64,000 nt of DNA from a marine gamma proteobacterium HTCC2143 (GTDB lineage Bacteria; Pseudomonadota; Gammaproteobacteria; Pseudomonadales; Dasaniaceae), in the NCBI GenBank assembly GCA_000169075.1, contig AAVT01000003.1, positions 248,001 through 312,000 of the forward strand, given 5' to 3'. A program made the position numbers and the translations under genes. Position 1 is the first letter of the stretch. Each line of letters opens with the position of its first letter. This document shows, piece by piece, positions 36,845-46,426 of this stretch. The notes below the pieces were generated by a model. It was not told the origin of the DNA and made no database searches. It worked only from the letters and a program-made list of their open reading frames with translations.

Positions 36845-38887
36845 ATGCCCGTGAACAGCCCCGACAACCCAGCACGAAAGATACTGGTGACCAGCGCTCT
36901 GCCTTATGCCAATGGGCCCCTGCATCTGGGGCATTTATTGGAAACTATTCAAACCGACATATGGGTTAGGTATCAGCGTCAAAAGGGCAATGACTGTATT
37001 TATGTGTGTGCCGACGACGCTCATGGAACGGCCATCATGTTAACGGCGGAAAAGAATGGGATAAGTCCAGAACAGCAAATTGCCAATATACAAGCCGCGC
37101 ACGAAAAAGATTTTGACCAGTTTTTAATCAGGTTTGACAATTATCACTCAACCCACTCAGCAGAAAACAAACGTTATTCAGAAGAAATTTATTTGAAGCT
37201 AAAAGCTAACGGTCATATCGCCAGCCGCGAGATCATGCAGCTTTACGATCCAGAAAAAGACCTGTTTCTAGCCGATCGGTATATCAAAGGAACTTGCCCC
37301 AAATGTAAAACAGAGGATCAATATGGTGATAACTGTGAAGCCTGCGGTGCGACTTATAGCCCTGCTGACCTGATCGATCCCAAATCAGCAGTTTCTGGCG
37401 CCACCCCTATCGAAAAAGTCTCAACACACTACTTTTTCACTTTGCCGGACTTTGAGCAATTTTTACGTGACTGGACAACCGGCGACAGCCTGCAAAAAGA
37501 GATCAGCAACAAACTGGGCGAATGGCTGGAAGCGGGACTGCAAGATTGGGATATTTCGCGTGACTCGCCGTATTTCGGCTTTGAAATTCCTGACGCCCCT
37601 GGCAAATATTTCTATGTTTGGCTTGATGCCCCGATCGGGTACATGGCCAGCTTTCAAAACTATTGCGACCGCAGCGGCCTCAATTTTGACGACTACTGGG
37701 GCGCCGACTCCGAGGCCGAGCTCTACCACTTTATTGGCAAAGACATTATCAATTTTCACGGCTTATTCTGGCCGGCAATGCTTCATTCAGCTGGGTATCG
37801 AAAGCCGAATGCGATCTTTGCTCACGGTTTTATTACCGTCAATGGTAAGAAAATGTCGAAATCGCGTGGCACATTTATAATGGCGTCGACCTACCTAGAA
37901 CACCTAGACCCAGAATATTTACGCTACTATTATGCAGCCAAACTGTCGGCGTCCATCGATGATATCGATTTAAACTTAGAAGACTTCGTACAACGAGTGA
38001 ATTCTGACCTCGTAGGCAAAGTCGTTAACATTGCTTCGCGGTCGGCAAAATTTATTACCAAAGGTCGTGATGGCGTGATGTCACCGACACTTGCCAATGC
38101 CGAACTATGGCAGCAGGCGGTCATTAAAGGTGAAGAAATTTCTGAGCTTTATGAACAACGTGAATACAGCAAAGCCATCCGGGAGATTATGGCGCTTGCT
38201 GATACCACCAATGAGTATTTCGACGGTCAAGAGCCTTGGAAACTTGCCAAAGAAGCGGGTAAAGAACAGCTCGTAGTTGATGTCGCATCACTCTGTATTA
38301 ACTTGTTCCGTCTTATCATGATATACCTGCGACCGGTGCTGCCCATTACTGCAGAGAAGGCTTCCTCCTTCCTCAATGCAGATCTCAACTGGAACAAAGA
38401 ACTAACGCCACTGTTGAACCATCAAATCAACCCATTCCAAGCCCTAATGACACGTATCGACAAAGACAATGTCGCGGCGATGGTAACAGCTAGTCAACAG
38501 GGCCAGGCCGAGGTGCCAAAGCCCGCGAAAAAACCAACCAAGCCCAAGCAATCATCGAGTACTATTGGTTTTGAAGACTTTGAAAAAATCGACTTACGGA
38601 TTGTTGAAATTATAGCTGCAGAACATGTGCAGGGAGCGGACAAATTACTTGAGCTCACTCTTAGTTTGGGAGACGACGGTATCAAAAAAGTGTTTTCTGG
38701 CATTAAACACGCGTATGCACCTGAAGACCTCGTGGGTAAGCTCACCGTGATGGTTGCTAATCTTGAGCCAAGAAAAATGAAATTCGGCATGTCAGAAGGC
38801 ATGGTGCTGGCGGCCGGTCCCGGCGGCAGCGACCTTTGGTTACTGGAACCTCATGAGGGTGCTAAGCCGGGGATGAAAGTAAAATGA
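36845..38887 (+). CDS. metG: Methionyl-tRNA synthetase
   Basis: 680 aa. Class I HIGH-type motif HLGH in [14 protein letters not shown]; zinc knuckle with four Cys ([18 protein letters not shown], about residues 151-168); KMSKS motif in [12 protein letters not shown]. The C-terminal domain (about 575-680, [34 protein letters not shown]) is the dimerising tRNA-binding module of long MetRS forms. The frame is open from a TTG at 36827, but ATG 36845 ([20 protein letters not shown]) is the better start. It is followed 17 nt later by rnfA. Confidence 0.97.
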   Translation: MPVNSPDNPARKILVTSALPYANGPLHLGHLLETIQTDIWVRYQRQKGNDCIYVCADDAHGTAIMLTAEKNGISPEQQIANIQAAHEKDFDQFLIRFDNYHSTHSAENKRYSEEIYLKLKANGHIASREIMQLYDPEKDLFLADRYIKGTCPKCKTEDQYGDNCEACGATYSPADLIDPKSAVSGATPIEKVSTHYFFTLPDFEQFLRDWTTGDSLQKEISNKLGEWLEAGLQDWDISRDSPYFGFEIPDAPGKYFYVWLDAPIGYMASFQNYCDRSGLNFDDYWGADSEAELYHFIGKDIINFHGLFWPAMLHSAGYRKPNAIFAHGFITVNGKKMSKSRGTFIMASTYLEHLDPEYLRYYYAAKLSASIDDIDLNLEDFVQRVNSDLVGKVVNIASRSAKFITKGRDGVMSPTLANAELWQQAVIKGEEISELYEQREYSKAIREIMALADTTNEYFDGQEPWKLAKEAGKEQLVVDVASLCINLFRLIMIYLRPVLPITAEKASSFLNADLNWNKELTPLLNHQINPFQALMTRIDKDNVAAMVTASQQGQAEVPKPAKKPTKPKQSSSTIGFEDFEKIDLRIVEIIAAEHVQGADKLLELTLSLGDDGIKKVFSGIKHAYAPEDLVGKLTVMVANLEPRKMKFGMSEGMVLAAGPGGSDLWLLEPHEGAKPGMKVK

Positions 38888-38903
38888 CGGACGGACTATT
38901 ACT

Positions 38904-39482
38904 ATGATCGCAGATTACTTCCTGCTATTGATCGGCGCCATCCTGGTCAACAATTTTGTGCTAGTGCAATTTCTTGGGCTCTGCCCTTTCATGGGCGTCT
39001 CCAATAAACTGGAAACCGCAATTGGCATGTCCAGTGCAACCACCTTTGTGCTCACGCTCGCGTCCATTGTCAGCTGGCTGACGTACAACTGGCTGCTACT
39101 ACCGTTAGGGCTTGAATATCTAAAGACCATCTCATTTATTTTGGTAATCGCAGTTGTCGTTCAGTTCACCGAAATGGTCGTTCGTAAAACCAGCCCAATG
39201 CTGTATAAAGTTCTGGGGGTGTTCCTGCCGCTCATCACGACCAATTGTGCCGTACTAGGGGTGGCCCTACTCAATATTAACAAACAACATAGTTTTCTCG
39301 AGTCTGCTCTCTATGGTTTCGGTGCTGCTGTCGGCTTTTCATTGGTACTGATTTTGTTTGCAGCAATGCGGGAGCGTCTCACCGTTGCTGATGTGCCCGC
39401 ACCCTTCAAAGGCGCCGCGATAGGAATGATAACAGCTGGACTTATGTCACTCGCCTTTATGGGCTTCGCGGGACTGGTATAG
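38904..39482 (+). CDS. rnfA: Electron transport complex subunit RnfA/RsxA
   Basis: 192 aa, six membrane helices. Family hallmarks: [20 protein letters not shown] and [17 protein letters not shown], whose buried cysteines ligate the intramembrane Fe-S centre shared with RnfE. First gene of the six-gene complex that couples ferredoxin or NADH oxidation to ion translocation, or in enterobacteria (Rsx) reduces SoxR. Starts 17 nt after metG. Confidence 0.97.
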   Translation: MIADYFLLLIGAILVNNFVLVQFLGLCPFMGVSNKLETAIGMSSATTFVLTLASIVSWLTYNWLLLPLGLEYLKTISFILVIAVVVQFTEMVVRKTSPMLYKVLGVFLPLITTNCAVLGVALLNINKQHSFLESALYGFGAAVGFSLVLILFAAMRERLTVADVPAPFKGAAIGMITAGLMSLAFMGFAGLV

Positions 39483-39488
39483 TAAACA

Positions 39489-40094
39489 GTGACTGAACTT
39501 ATCGCCCAATATCCGTTCTTTGCCGCCCTGCTGGCCCTATTGGTGTTAGGGATACCTTTCGGCGGTCTATTGGGTTTTGCCGCCGTCAAGTTCAAAACTG
39601 AAGGAAATCCAATAGCAGATCAGGTCGAGTCTTTGTTGCCGCAAACACAGTGTGGTCAATGCAGCTATCCTGGCTGCAGACCTTATGCCGAAGCCATTGC
39701 CAATGGCGAAGCCATCAATAAATGTCCCCCTGGTGGCGAATCTACTATTCAGGCACTGGCAGACCTTTTAGATGTTGAAGCCGTGCCTCTCGATGCCGAG
39801 CATGGCGAAGAAAACGTTAAAACAGTCGCCTATATTCGCGAAGATGAATGTATCGGTTGCACCAAGTGTATTCAAGCCTGCCCGGTGGATGCAATACTCG
39901 GGGCAGCCAAGCAGATGCACACAGTCATTGTCAGTGAATGTACCGGCTGTGATCTCTGTGTTGAGCCCTGTCCTGTCGATTGTATTGATATGTTACCCAT
40001 TGAAACGACCTTGCAATCCTGGCGTTGGAATTTGCCAAAGCCGGTTGAAATCCTTGCCACTGACCGCACGACTGATAAGGAGGTAGCAGCTTGA
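39489..40094 (+). CDS. rnfB: Electron transport complex ferredoxin subunit RnfB/RsxB
   Basis: 201 aa, GTG start 6 nt after rnfA. N-terminal membrane helix ([20 protein letters not shown]), then a four-Cys 4Fe-4S module ([16 protein letters not shown]...KCPPGG) and two ferredoxin-type clusters ([24 protein letters not shown]). It feeds electrons to the membrane subunits. Its stop TGA overlaps the TTG start of rnfC. Confidence 0.97.
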   Translation: MTELIAQYPFFAALLALLVLGIPFGGLLGFAAVKFKTEGNPIADQVESLLPQTQCGQCSYPGCRPYAEAIANGEAINKCPPGGESTIQALADLLDVEAVPLDAEHGEENVKTVAYIREDECIGCTKCIQACPVDAILGAAKQMHTVIVSECTGCDLCVEPCPVDCIDMLPIETTLQSWRWNLPKPVEILATDRTTDKEVAA

Positions 40095-42145
40095 GAAAAG
40101 TCTGGGATATACATGGTGGTATCCACCCATTGGAAAACAAAGACCAGTCAAATCAGCTGCCGATCGAATTCGCAGGCATACCTGAGCAGTTAGTATTTCC
40201 TCTATCACAACATATTGGTGCACCCGCCGTTGCTATCGTCGGCGTGGGCCAAAAAGTCCTGAAAGGTGAAATGATTGCCGAAGCCAAGGGATTAGTATCA
40301 GTAGCGGTACATGCTTCTACATCAGGGGAAGTTATTGCTATACAAGACAACCCAGTGCCACACCCATCAACCATGTCAGCACCTTGTATCACTCTAAAAT
40401 CTGACGGCAAAGATCAATGGATTGAGCATCAGGGCATTAACAATTATCTCAACCTGGATAGAACTGAACTCGTCAACCATATTCGCAATGCCGGCATAGC
40501 AGGCATGGGAGGTGCTGGTTTCCCCAGTGCGGTGAAGTTAAGTGTTCGCGGCGAGCAGACCGTGGAAACGTTGATTATCAACGGTACCGAATGCGAGCCT
40601 TATATTACCTCTGACGATTGCCTAATGCGGGAACGTGCGGATGAAATCATCGCAGGTATAGAGATACTCCGATACCTAATTAATCCGATGAAAGAAACTT
40701 TAATTGGCATTGAAGATAACAAGCCTGAAGCAATCGCCGCTCTAAACCGGGCTGCAGAAGGAACTGCAATCAATGTTGTAAGCTTCCCAACAAAATACCC
40801 GTCTGGTGGAGAAAAACAGCTGATTCAAATTTTAACCGGCAAGGAAGTTCCCGCTGGGGGCTTGCCAGGGGACGTTGGTATTGTCTGCCAAAACATCGGA
40901 ACCACCGTAGCTATCTATCGCGCAATTGCTCATGGTGAACCACTCATATCCCGCATTACAACCGTCACTGGAAATGCCTGTGACCATAATACTAATTACG
41001 AGGTATTGCTAGGCACGCCGGTGAGCTACTTACTCGACCACAGCGGCTTTCATCAAAAAAAATGTTCGCGCTTAATAATGGGGGGGCCAATGATGGGCTT
41101 CACCCTTGAAAATTCGAATGTGCCTATTGTAAAAACCAGCAATTGTATTTTAGCGCCGACCGTAGATGAGTTGCCACCGCCAACGCCCGCGCAAGCATGC
41201 ATACGCTGCGGGATGTGTGCCGAGGTTTGTCCGGCCTCACTACTACCACAACAACTTTATTGGTTTTCCCGAGGAAAGGAATACGAAAAGCTGGAAGATC
41301 ATAACCTCATGGATTGCATTGAATGTGGAGCCTGCTCCTATGCTTGTCCCAGCAATATACCGCTGGTGCAATATTACCGCGCATCAAAAGCAGATATTCG
41401 CGAACAGAAACAAGACGCAATCAAAGCAGAGCAATCCAAAATGCGGTTTGAAGCGCGGCAAGAAAGATTAGACCGGCAGGAGGCAGAAAAAGAAGCCAAA
41501 CGCAAAGCCCGTAAATTAGCGGCAGAAGAGCGAGCTCGCGACAACAATAATCCTGACCCGATACAAGCAGCAATAGATCGCGCTAAAGCAAAAAAGGCTA
41601 GTGTTAAATCAGAAAAACCCGCTGCCGAGAATGCCACTGAATCTCTCGATAGAGCAAGGCTGAAAGAAGTCCTAGCAAATGTAGAAAAGCGCCTAGTCAC
41701 GGCCAAAGAGAAGTTGAAGCAGGCCGAACAGCAAGGCTCAGATAATGTCGAAGCGTTTCGGACCGCTGTTGAAAAGACCAACAGCAAATACCTAAAAACG
41801 AAACAGGAGCTCATCACGTTTAATGCCGTTAACCCGGCGTTATCGGATAGCTCAAGTATGCCGGCAGAAAAGAAAATATTAACCGGTGACGCCGCCCAAG
41901 ATGCTATTGCCAAAGCTCTCGCAAAAAGAGATGCCGCCTCCAGCATGACCGATGAGGAGCGCTTGCAAAATGCCGTTAGTGCAGTCACTAAACGACTGCA
42001 AAAAGCTCAGCAGAAACTGGCAGAAGAACAGCGACAAGAAGGCGAACATATTGACCTATTGACTAACGCTGTTGCCAAACTGGACCTGAAGCTGGCAGAT
42101 GCCGATGCCGCTTATCAACAGTTTCAAAATAACAATCACGATTAA
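40091..42145 (+). CDS. rnfC: Electron transport complex subunit RnfC/RsxC
   Basis: 684 aa. TTG start at 40091 supported by a full AAGGAGGT ribosome-binding site (40077-40084) and by a 4-nt overlap with rnfB. N-terminal barrel-sandwich domain, then the flavin/NADH-binding domain ([37 protein letters not shown]), and two 4Fe-4S motifs ([25 protein letters not shown]). The C-terminal third, from about residue 430, is a charged Ala/Lys/Glu-rich coiled coil. It contains two related segments of about 55 residues (start [20 protein letters not shown] and [20 protein letters not shown]), the family's variable-length tail. Confidence 0.96.
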   Translation: MRKVWDIHGGIHPLENKDQSNQLPIEFAGIPEQLVFPLSQHIGAPAVAIVGVGQKVLKGEMIAEAKGLVSVAVHASTSGEVIAIQDNPVPHPSTMSAPCITLKSDGKDQWIEHQGINNYLNLDRTELVNHIRNAGIAGMGGAGFPSAVKLSVRGEQTVETLIINGTECEPYITSDDCLMRERADEIIAGIEILRYLINPMKETLIGIEDNKPEAIAALNRAAEGTAINVVSFPTKYPSGGEKQLIQILTGKEVPAGGLPGDVGIVCQNIGTTVAIYRAIAHGEPLISRITTVTGNACDHNTNYEVLLGTPVSYLLDHSGFHQKKCSRLIMGGPMMGFTLENSNVPIVKTSNCILAPTVDELPPPTPAQACIRCGMCAEVCPASLLPQQLYWFSRGKEYEKLEDHNLMDCIECGACSYACPSNIPLVQYYRASKADIREQKQDAIKAEQSKMRFEARQERLDRQEAEKEAKRKARKLAAEERARDNNNPDPIQAAIDRAKAKKASVKSEKPAAENATESLDRARLKEVLANVEKRLVTAKEKLKQAEQQGSDNVEAFRTAVEKTNSKYLKTKQELITFNAVNPALSDSSSMPAEKKILTGDAAQDAIAKALAKRDAASSMTDEERLQNAVSAVTKRLQKAQQKLAEEQRQEGEHIDLLTNAVAKLDLKLADADAAYQQFQNNNHD

Positions 42146-42174
42146 CCCTAATTTCATCAACCGAATAAAACAAC

Positions 42175-43242
42175 ATGGCACTGCTTAATATTACATCGCC
42201 TCACACCTCAGGACCGCTCGATACGGGTAAGGTGATGCAGCTTGTCTTAATTGCGACGATACCCGGCGTACTTGCTCTGCATTGGCATTTCGGCTGGGGA
42301 GTATTAATTAATATAGTTTGGGCATCGATTGCCGCTCTCGGCGCTGAAGCGCTGGCACTAGCATTACGCAAACGACCGATTAAATTTTACCTTAGTGATT
42401 TCAGTGTTCTAGTTACCGCAGTGCTATTAGCGATCTCAATACCACCCTATTCGCCTTGGTGGCTAATTACGGTAGGGATTGTATTTTCTGTTTTGATAGC
42501 GAAACATCTTTACGGTGGTATTGGTTACAATCCTTTTAACCCTGCAATGGTCGGTTATGTCGTCTTACTGATATCTTTTCCAATTGAAATGACGACGTGG
42601 GCGTCGCCCAGACAAGCTTATGACGGTCAGCTGCCATCGCTTATAGAATCGATCACAGTGCTCTTCTCAGGCCGTGACGCGCTGCCAATTTTCAGTCTTG
42701 ACGGCATCACAATGGCAACCCCCTTAGACATACTCAAACAAAATTCGACGCTAACTGTTGAGGATCTTTGGACCAAATTCCCTCAATTTGGTCAGTGGGG
42801 AGGGCTAGGATGGGAGTGGGCCAATATCGGGTTCTTAGCCGGCGGCATTTTTCTACTAACACAACGGGTTTTCACCTGGCATGCGCCAATAAGTATGCTT
42901 GTGTCTTTGACGGTCATGTCCGCTTTTTTCTATGATAGTGGCAGCTCCATATCCGGTGGCTCACCTTTGTTCCATCTTCTCAGTGGCGCAACGATGTTCG
43001 GCGCCTTTTTTATTGTTACTGACCCGGTAACTTCTGCCGTTTCGAATAAAGGTAAGATTATTTATGGCGCTCTTATCGGCGTATTACTCTACTTGATTCG
43101 GCTTTGGGGTAGCTACCCCGATGCGATGGCATTCTCTGTGCTATTGATGAATTTTGCTGCTCCGTTTCTTGATTACTACACACAGCCGCGCACCTATGGT
43201 CATGCTAAAAAAGATCGCAGCAAATCTGAAGGAGGTCAATAG
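42175..43242 (+). CDS. rnfD: Electron transport complex subunit RnfD/RsxD
   Basis: 355 aa membrane protein. The covalent FMN attachment site is in LLSGATMFGAFFIVTDPVTS (S-G-A-T; flavinylated Thr). Other family motifs are KHLYGGIGYNPFNPAMVGYV and GGLGWEWANIGFLAGG. Two nucleotides separate it from rnfG. Confidence 0.96.
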   Translation: MALLNITSPHTSGPLDTGKVMQLVLIATIPGVLALHWHFGWGVLINIVWASIAALGAEALALALRKRPIKFYLSDFSVLVTAVLLAISIPPYSPWWLITVGIVFSVLIAKHLYGGIGYNPFNPAMVGYVVLLISFPIEMTTWASPRQAYDGQLPSLIESITVLFSGRDALPIFSLDGITMATPLDILKQNSTLTVEDLWTKFPQFGQWGGLGWEWANIGFLAGGIFLLTQRVFTWHAPISMLVSLTVMSAFFYDSGSSISGGSPLFHLLSGATMFGAFFIVTDPVTSAVSNKGKIIYGALIGVLLYLIRLWGSYPDAMAFSVLLMNFAAPFLDYYTQPRTYGHAKKDRSKSEGGQ

Positions 43243-43244
43243 CC

Positions 43245-43919
43245 ATGATTGGAGAAGCCATAGCCCGCAATGCCCTCTTGCTAGGCCTATTTGCTCTTAT
43301 TAGTACGGCGATTATCGCTGGCACTTTTTTAGGATCGAAAGAAAAGATACAGCAAAACATTCGCATAGCCGAGGAACAGGCTCTACTGGAAATCATACCC
43401 AGATCGCAGCACAATAATTCCATGCTGGATGATGCCTACACGATTGCTGACCAAGATCTCCTAGGGCTCAGGTTTGAAAAAAATTATTACATCGCAAGAA
43501 AGGACGATATTCCCGTCGCGGTCATTTTTCCCGCTACAGCACGTGACGGGTACTCGGGAGATATCGATATGATAATTGGAATAAACGTCAATGGCTCTGT
43601 TGCAGGAGTGAGAGTTTTGTCTCATCGTGAGACACCCGGACTTGGTGATGCTATTGATAGAAAAAAGAGCGCATGGATCGATAGTTTTACCGGTAAGTCA
43701 CTCGTTAATCCTTCTATAGATCAGTGGAAAGTAAAGAAGGACAAGGGCATATTTGATCAGTTTACCGGTGCCACGATTACTCCTCGCGCGGTTACTAACA
43801 CGGTTTTACAGTCGCTGCAGTACTTTGAAAAACATCAACATGAATTGCTAAAGAAACAGCACCACGCATCAGATAACACCGTGGGCATCAGCGGGGTAAT
43901 AAGTTATGGCGAATCCTAG
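43245..43919 (+). CDS. rnfG: Electron transport complex subunit RnfG/RsxG
   Basis: 224 aa. One N-terminal membrane helix ([20 protein letters not shown]), then a periplasmic FMN-binding domain with [16 protein letters not shown], where the Thr of S/T-G-A-T carries FMN covalently. [18 protein letters not shown] is a family signature. It overlaps rnfE by 14 nt. Confidence 0.95.
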   Translation: MIGEAIARNALLLGLFALISTAIIAGTFLGSKEKIQQNIRIAEEQALLEIIPRSQHNNSMLDDAYTIADQDLLGLRFEKNYYIARKDDIPVAVIFPATARDGYSGDIDMIIGINVNGSVAGVRVLSHRETPGLGDAIDRKKSAWIDSFTGKSLVNPSIDQWKVKKDKGIFDQFTGATITPRAVTNTVLQSLQYFEKHQHELLKKQHHASDNTVGISGVISYGES

Positions 43920-44619
43920 CTACAAGGAATTATCACTCAACGGTCTATGGAAAAACAATCCGGCGGTTGTTCAGTTGCTGGGCCTGTGCCCATTACTTGC
44001 CGTTACTGGTTCGGTTATTAACGCCATCGGTATGGGACTAGCAACAACAGCCGTGCTGGTGATTTCCAATAGCTGCGTATCACTGGTTCGCGGAGTTGTG
44101 TCTGACGCCGTAAGATTGCCCGCTTTTGTAATGATTATTGCCGCCGCCGTGACGTGCATCGAGCTACTCATGCAGGCATACACCTATGAACTCTTTCAAA
44201 TTCTAGGAATTTTTCTTCCCCTAATAACCACTAACTGCGTCATCCTTGGCCGAGCCGATGCATTTGCCAGTAAAAACTCATTACTGCCCGCATGCTATGA
44301 TGGTCTTTCAATGGGTGCTGGGTTTATGGTCATTCTCATCCTGCTTGGCGCAGTGCGAGAGCTTGTTGGTACGGGGGCATTATTCAACAATATGGATTTG
44401 CTGTTTGGTGAATCCGCTGCTAGCTGGAAGGTCGTTGTTTTCGACGACTATAAACAATTTCTATTAGCCATTCTGCCGCCGGGCGCGTTCATTTTTACGG
44501 GTTTCATTATTGCCTTAAAAAACTTAATCGATACTCAGATCAAGCAACATCAGGACGCTTCGAAGGAGAAACCTGCTGCCGGCGCTAAACGGGTCAGAGT
44601 GACCGGACATATTTCCTAG
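43906..44619 (+). CDS. rnfE: Electron transport complex subunit RnfE/RsxE
   Basis: 237 aa, six membrane helices, paralogous to Rnf[21 protein letters not shown] and [19 protein letters not shown]. Ends the rnfABCDGE operon. The usual downstream nth gene is absent; the next gene is the convergent aceF. Confidence 0.96.
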   Translation: MANPSYKELSLNGLWKNNPAVVQLLGLCPLLAVTGSVINAIGMGLATTAVLVISNSCVSLVRGVVSDAVRLPAFVMIIAAAVTCIELLMQAYTYELFQILGIFLPLITTNCVILGRADAFASKNSLLPACYDGLSMGAGFMVILILLGAVRELVGTGALFNNMDLLFGESAASWKVVVFDDYKQFLLAILPPGAFIFTGFIIALKNLIDTQIKQHQDASKEKPAAGAKRVRVTGHIS

Positions 44620-44667
44620 CCCCTGGATCTATAAATCACGCGTTTCGATAGCCAGATGGGGGCAGAC

Positions 44668-46374
44668 TCATAGTGCTAAGCGTCGTATATCCGCTAATAT
44701 AGCCGTCAAATAAGTAAGGAAACGTCCAGCGTCGCCGCCGTTTATAGCCCGGTGGTCATAGGACAGCGACAACGGCAGCATTTTCGCTGGAACAAATTCA
44801 GTGCCATTCCACAACGGCTTTACTGACAGTTTGGAAACCCCCAATATTGCAACTTCAGGCACATTTATAATCGGTGTAAACCCTTGTCCGCCAATATTTC
44901 CCAGACTCGATACCGTAAAACAACCGCCCTGCATATCGTCTATTTTTAATTTTCTATCCTTGGCTTTTTGCGCCATTTCGACGGTTTCTGCGGCCAACTC
45001 CCAAATTGATTTCTTGTCTACATCTCGAATGACAGGCACTACAAGTCCCAGCGGGGTATCAACGGCAATACCGATATTTACATACTGTTTGTAAACCAGT
45101 TGATGGCCACTCGTATGCAACGATGCATTGAATTTTGGGTTTTCGCGCAGTGCTGCAGCACAGGCTTTCAACAGAAAAGGCAGTGGCGTAATTTTTACAC
45201 CGCGCCGTTCCGCTTCTGCCTTCAACGATTGACGAAATTCTTCCAGATCAGAAATATTCGCATCGTCAAACTGCGTGACATGTGGAACATTTAACCAACT
45301 ACGATGCATGTTTTGAGCCGTGGCCCGGTGAATTTTGGATAAAGACTCAAGTTTAACTTCACCAAACTTACTGAAATCAATGTCGGGGACAGCCGGTATA
45401 CCAGACACCGGCTGCGTCGCGGGCATCGCCGTTAGCGCTTCTTTTATGGCTAACTTTAGGTCATCTTTTATAATTCTCCCGCGTGGACCGGTGCCCTTGA
45501 TCAGAGCAATGTCCAGCCCAACTTCTCTCGCCAATCGACGCACGGCGGGGCCGGCATAAACCAAATCGCTGGGTGAATTAACCTCGACGGGTAATGAAGA
45601 GGTAGCACTTGCTACCGCATTGGCGGCCTGACTTGTAGTAGCCGAGCCAGTGTCCATGGGATCCAGAAAAGAGTCATCAGGTTTCTTTGAGAACGAGGCT
45701 AACTGAGTAACAGCTGCCGGATCGTTGACAAGTTCTAACTGCAGTATTTCCATTCCCGCTGATGCAGTCGTCCCTTCTTTAGCGGCCAGTGAAACTACCC
45801 TACCGGCGATTGGCGAGGGGACTTCCATTGACGCTTTGTCTGTTTCCAAAACAATCAGTGAGTCACCCTCTGTGACCATATCGCCGATACGGACACACAC
45901 TTCAATAACATCGATATTTTCAGCGTCACCCATATCGGGAACACTAATCACTTCTATTTTGGGAGCGGATGACTGTTCAGACACATCCTGACGTGGTACT
46001 GCATTTTTTTCATCACTGCGAAGATCAGTAGCCGCCTCTGATTCAAGTTCAGGTTCAGGTTCGAGTGCAGGTGTAGGTGTAGGTGTAGGAAGTGCATCTG
46101 CCGTATCGGCAGCGGTATTTAACTCGTCAGACAGACCAACGATTTCCAGCGTTAAAATAACATCACCTTCGGATAATTCGTCACCGTTAGCAATCTCTAT
46201 TGCCGTCACTTTTCCCGCCATCGGTGATGGCACTTCCATTGAAGCCTTGTCTGATTCAAGCACAACGAGAGACTGCTCAGCCTCAATCTGGTCGCCAACA
46301 GCCACACAAATTTCAACCACTTCTACGCCTTCTGTACCGCCTATATCTGGCACTTTTATCAATTCTATAGACAC
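44668..46374 (-). CDS. aceF: Pyruvate dehydrogenase E2, dihydrolipoyl acetyltransferase
   Basis: 568 aa. Two N-terminal lipoyl domains with lipoyl-lysines K43 (ESDKASMEV) and K180 (ETDKASMEV), joined by a Pro/Glu-rich linker containing a short PTPTPTP run. Then a peripheral-subunit-binding domain (YAGPAVRRLAREVGLDIAL) and the catalytic acetyltransferase core ending SYDHRAINGGDAGRFL. It transfers acetyl groups to CoA. It follows aceE with 52 bp between; no lpd gene follows, as in pseudomonads. Confidence 0.97.
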   Translation of the reverse strand: MSIELIKVPDIGGTEGVEVVEICVAVGDQIEAEQSLVVLESDKASMEVPSPMAGKVTAIEIANGDELSEGDVILTLEIVGLSDELNTAADTADALPTPTPTPALEPEPELESEAATDLRSDEKNAVPRQDVSEQSSAPKIEVISVPDMGDAENIDVIEVCVRIGDMVTEGDSLIVLETDKASMEVPSPIAGRVVSLAAKEGTTASAGMEILQLELVNDPAAVTQLASFSKKPDDSFLDPMDTGSATTSQAANAVASATSSLPVEVNSPSDLVYAGPAVRRLAREVGLDIALIKGTGPRGRIIKDDLKLAIKEALTAMPATQPVSGIPAVPDIDFSKFGEVKLESLSKIHRATAQNMHRSWLNVPHVTQFDDANISDLEEFRQSLKAEAERRGVKITPLPFLLKACAAALRENPKFNASLHTSGHQLVYKQYVNIGIAVDTPLGLVVPVIRDVDKKSIWELAAETVEMAQKAKDRKLKIDDMQGGCFTVSSLGNIGGQGFTPIINVPEVAILGVSKLSVKPLWNGTEFVPAKMLPLSLSYDHRAINGGDAGRFLTYLTAILADIRRLAL

Positions 46375-46426
46375 ATCAATTTCCCAATTATCAATACCAT
46401 AAGACTAACTCACTACATCCCTTTAC

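Noticed and set aside
44668..46374. Asn replacing Asp in the E2 catalytic motif (DHRAING)
   Set aside because: As I recall, Azotobacter-type pyruvate dehydrogenase E2 has the same residue, so this is normal variation and not a defect.
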